Source: Sabellastarte sp. h YS-2021
Taxonomy: Eukaryota > Annelida > Polychaeta > Sabellida > Sabellidae
NCBI GenBank assembly: GCA_964017235.1
Contig: OZ024929.1
Span: 106,687,793-106,751,792, forward strand
DNA: 64,000 nucleotides
Reading direction: 5' to 3'
The position numbers were made by a program, and so were the translations under genes. This document shows, one piece after another, positions 46,846 through 64,000 of this stretch; the stretch's first letter is position 1; every line of letters starts with the position of its first letter. The notes under the pieces are model-generated. The model made no database searches, had not been told where the DNA came from, and worked only from the letters and a program-made list of their open reading frames with translations.

Positions 46846-47112
46846 ATGAGTGTGAAATCTTCTGTTGTTGGTCACAACACTCTGTTTACAGCCTCATCCA
46901 GAAAGGAAATACAATCTAGTATCTATTTATTAGATTTCGGACCCCAGGGCAATACCCAAATCACCTCGATTGGACTTGCTGCCAGTAGAAACTCAAATTG
47001 GACTTTCTACCATGCCATATATAAACAGCCTGCAGAACAGGCTGACTGGCAGAGTCTTAATCTTTTTGACCCAAAGGTATTTCTCTCACAGATTCTGACA
47101 GATTGGCACTAA
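46846..47112 (+). pseudogene. Possible relic of a tyrosine-recombinase C-terminus
   Basis: This 88-codon frame has pieces reminiscent of the end of DIRS-type tyrosine recombinases: an H-N-T-x-x-x-A-S-S stretch and NSNWTFYHAIYKQPAEQ. If so, the catalytic H-x-x-R arginine is lost. It lies on the same strand as the gag relic, about 2.9 kb downstream, with MITE-c, D1 and D2 in between. The resemblance is weak. Without it, this is an unidentified frame in the region upstream of ACK. Confidence 0.25.
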
Positions 47113-47575
47113 TTTCGTAACCTGCTAGGGGGTGTAGGTGTGCATCATGGTGTGACCTTTAGCTCTGCCAAACTGTTTTCTCCTGCCATATTTAAGACAT
47201 GTTTCTCTTTTGACAAAGATATATGGATTGCTGCAACTGATTATTAAATTTTCTTTTACATGATTGTGCTATTTTCAATTTACATCTATTCTACAGTTAA
47301 TAAATTTTACAGCATCATAATTTTTAGTCTACTGATTACTGCTGTCATCCTGCTATTGAATTTTCTTGTTTTAATACTTTATCTTTACATACATTTTCTT
47401 TCTCTTAGACATTATTTTCTCTATTTGAACATTATTTAGACCTTTATATAACTGATACTGCTCTGAAAGTATCCCAATCTTTGTACTGTTTCACTACTTC
47501 TATATCTCATGGTGTTGAAAAATATTTCCCCAGGCTGTGGGGTACGGGCATCGCTGATGCTATTTTCCAGATATG
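47113..47575 (+). repeat. Repeat Z copy 1 with a short S5 stub
   Basis: The sequence from GGGGGTGTAGGTGTGCATCA through TATGGATTGCTGCAACTGAT to CATCGCTGATGCTATTTT recurs at 56831-57345 and partly at 51280-51505. It represents the unique 3' part of the S5-Z element. It ends about 40 bp before the acceptor of the first ACK coding exon, so this insertion lies in the presumed 5' UTR intron. Confidence 0.8.
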
Positions 47576-47640
47576 TCAAAGCTTGCCACCTTTATTACAT
47601 TATTATTCTACCATCAGGTATCTAAGAAACTAAAGAATCC

Positions 47641-63101
<15,461 letters not shown>

Positions 63102-63554
63102 GTATGATCATATTCTATTTTATCAGAAAAGATTTTGTGTATCCCAATGTAATGCTTTTATAGTGCAAGATTTAACTGGGGGAAAAGTTTTGCTTGTTTT
63201 TTTCAAAGTTTATGAAATTTGCAAGAATTTCTTTTCACTTAGGGTCAATTTCTATTTACAAGGTTAATGTTGATTACAACATAGCACAATCAGATTATAA
63301 TATCTCAGCTGATTTGCTAAAATAGGTTATGTTTATATCTGATCAAAATTTAACCAAAATCACAGAATTTATGAACAAGGGCTATTTTTCAGTGAAGAAA
63401 TTATTTTTTGCAAAGTTTTTGAATTTTTCAAAAGACAGAGTGGTATTTTTTTATCATACCAAGCAGTGTGAGGAATGTAAATGGTGTTTGAGGAATCCTA
63501 ATATATGATGCTGTTGTTTTTCAGGATATATTCGACAAGTCTTGATATTTTAAG

Positions 63555-64000
63555 CTGTTGTTACTCCACAGCCATAAGGGCTGTCAGGGTATTGTTTTCA
63601 CCCATGGTGGGCAGGCGGCGGCGGGAAAAAGTTTTTCCGGGCTGTATCTCAGAAACCATAAGGTGTAGGAAGTTGATACTTGGTAGGGACATTGGTTAGG
63701 GAGTGTGGGTGTGCAACATCATGGTGTGACCTTGATTTGACCTTGCCGTAGTGACCTTGACCTATAAAATCTTGTCCCGGGCTATATGTCCGAAACTGTA
63801 GGGTGTAGGAAGTTGATACTTGGTAGTCACATTGATTAGGGGGTGTAGGTGTGCAGCGTCATGGTGTGACCTTGCAGTAGTGACCTTTGACCTTGCCGTA
63901 GTGACCTTGACCTATAAAATCCTGTTCAGGCTATATCTCGGAAACTGTAAGGTGTAGGAAGTTGATACTTGGTAGGGACATTGGTTAGGGGGTGTAGGTG
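63555..64000 (+). repeat. S5 repeat in ACK intron 9, running off the window
   Basis: This begins AAGGGCTGTCAGGGTATTG and a GGCGGCGGCGGG stretch, then at least three ~140-bp units. It is cut by the window end. The stretch 63102-63554 before it is AT-rich with nothing recognised. Confidence 0.88.

Overview
The window is eukaryotic DNA, most likely from a marine invertebrate and probably a lophotrochozoan (mollusc- or brachiopod-like). It has one clear intron-rich metazoan gene with GT-AG exons, tRNA-derived SINEs with an AAATA-type tail, a decayed DIRS-type retrotransposon, many TIR elements (MITEs), and rolling-circle-like elements whose cores are tandem repeats. Such core-repeat elements are known from bivalves. 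The lineage call is inference, because no ribosomal or mitochondrial marker is present.

Region 1 (about 0.35-28.5 kb) is a gene-free mosaic of a few modules used repeatedly. S1 is a 169-bp satellite in three arrays, S2 a related 169-bp subfamily in three places, S3 a 132-bp satellite in three arrays, and S4 a satellite of about 150 bp. E1 is a 3.3-kb element present as two full copies and three fragments. M, T and F are end modules of other elements. E1 has the layout of a Helentron-associated non-autonomous element (HINE): a 5' end with a hairpin, an inverted copy of the 5' tip set back from the 3' end, a 3' hairpin, a terminal CTAG and insertion at AA^TT. An unoccupied copy of the site of one E1 insertion also lies in the window. 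Two runs of F-S1-S3-S2-T can be recognised, the first broken up by later insertions.

Region 2 (28.5-47.6 kb) is mostly intergenic. It holds one good candidate exon of an unknown Cys-rich protein on the minus strand (29011-29137) and another HINE with a 307-bp core repeat (31.0-33.0 kb). It also holds several TIR elements: a Mutator-like MITE with a 9-bp target duplication, and a parent/derivative pair 10 bp apart. SINE copies and a broken DIRS-type gag gene interrupted by a SINE complete the region.

Region 3 (47.6-64 kb) is the 5' part of an activated CDC42-associated tyrosine kinase gene (ACK/TNK2 family) on the plus strand. Nine coding exons join in frame into 475 residues: SAM-like N-terminus, complete tyrosine kinase domain, SH3 domain and the start of a CRIB motif. 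The 3' part lies beyond the window. Introns 2 and 8 each carry a HINE of about 3 kb in gene orientation. These two intronic elements contain diverged relatives of S1, S3, S4 and M, which links the satellites of region 1 to HINE cores. Introns 2, 5 and 9 carry another tandem family (S5), rich in TGACCT half-sites.
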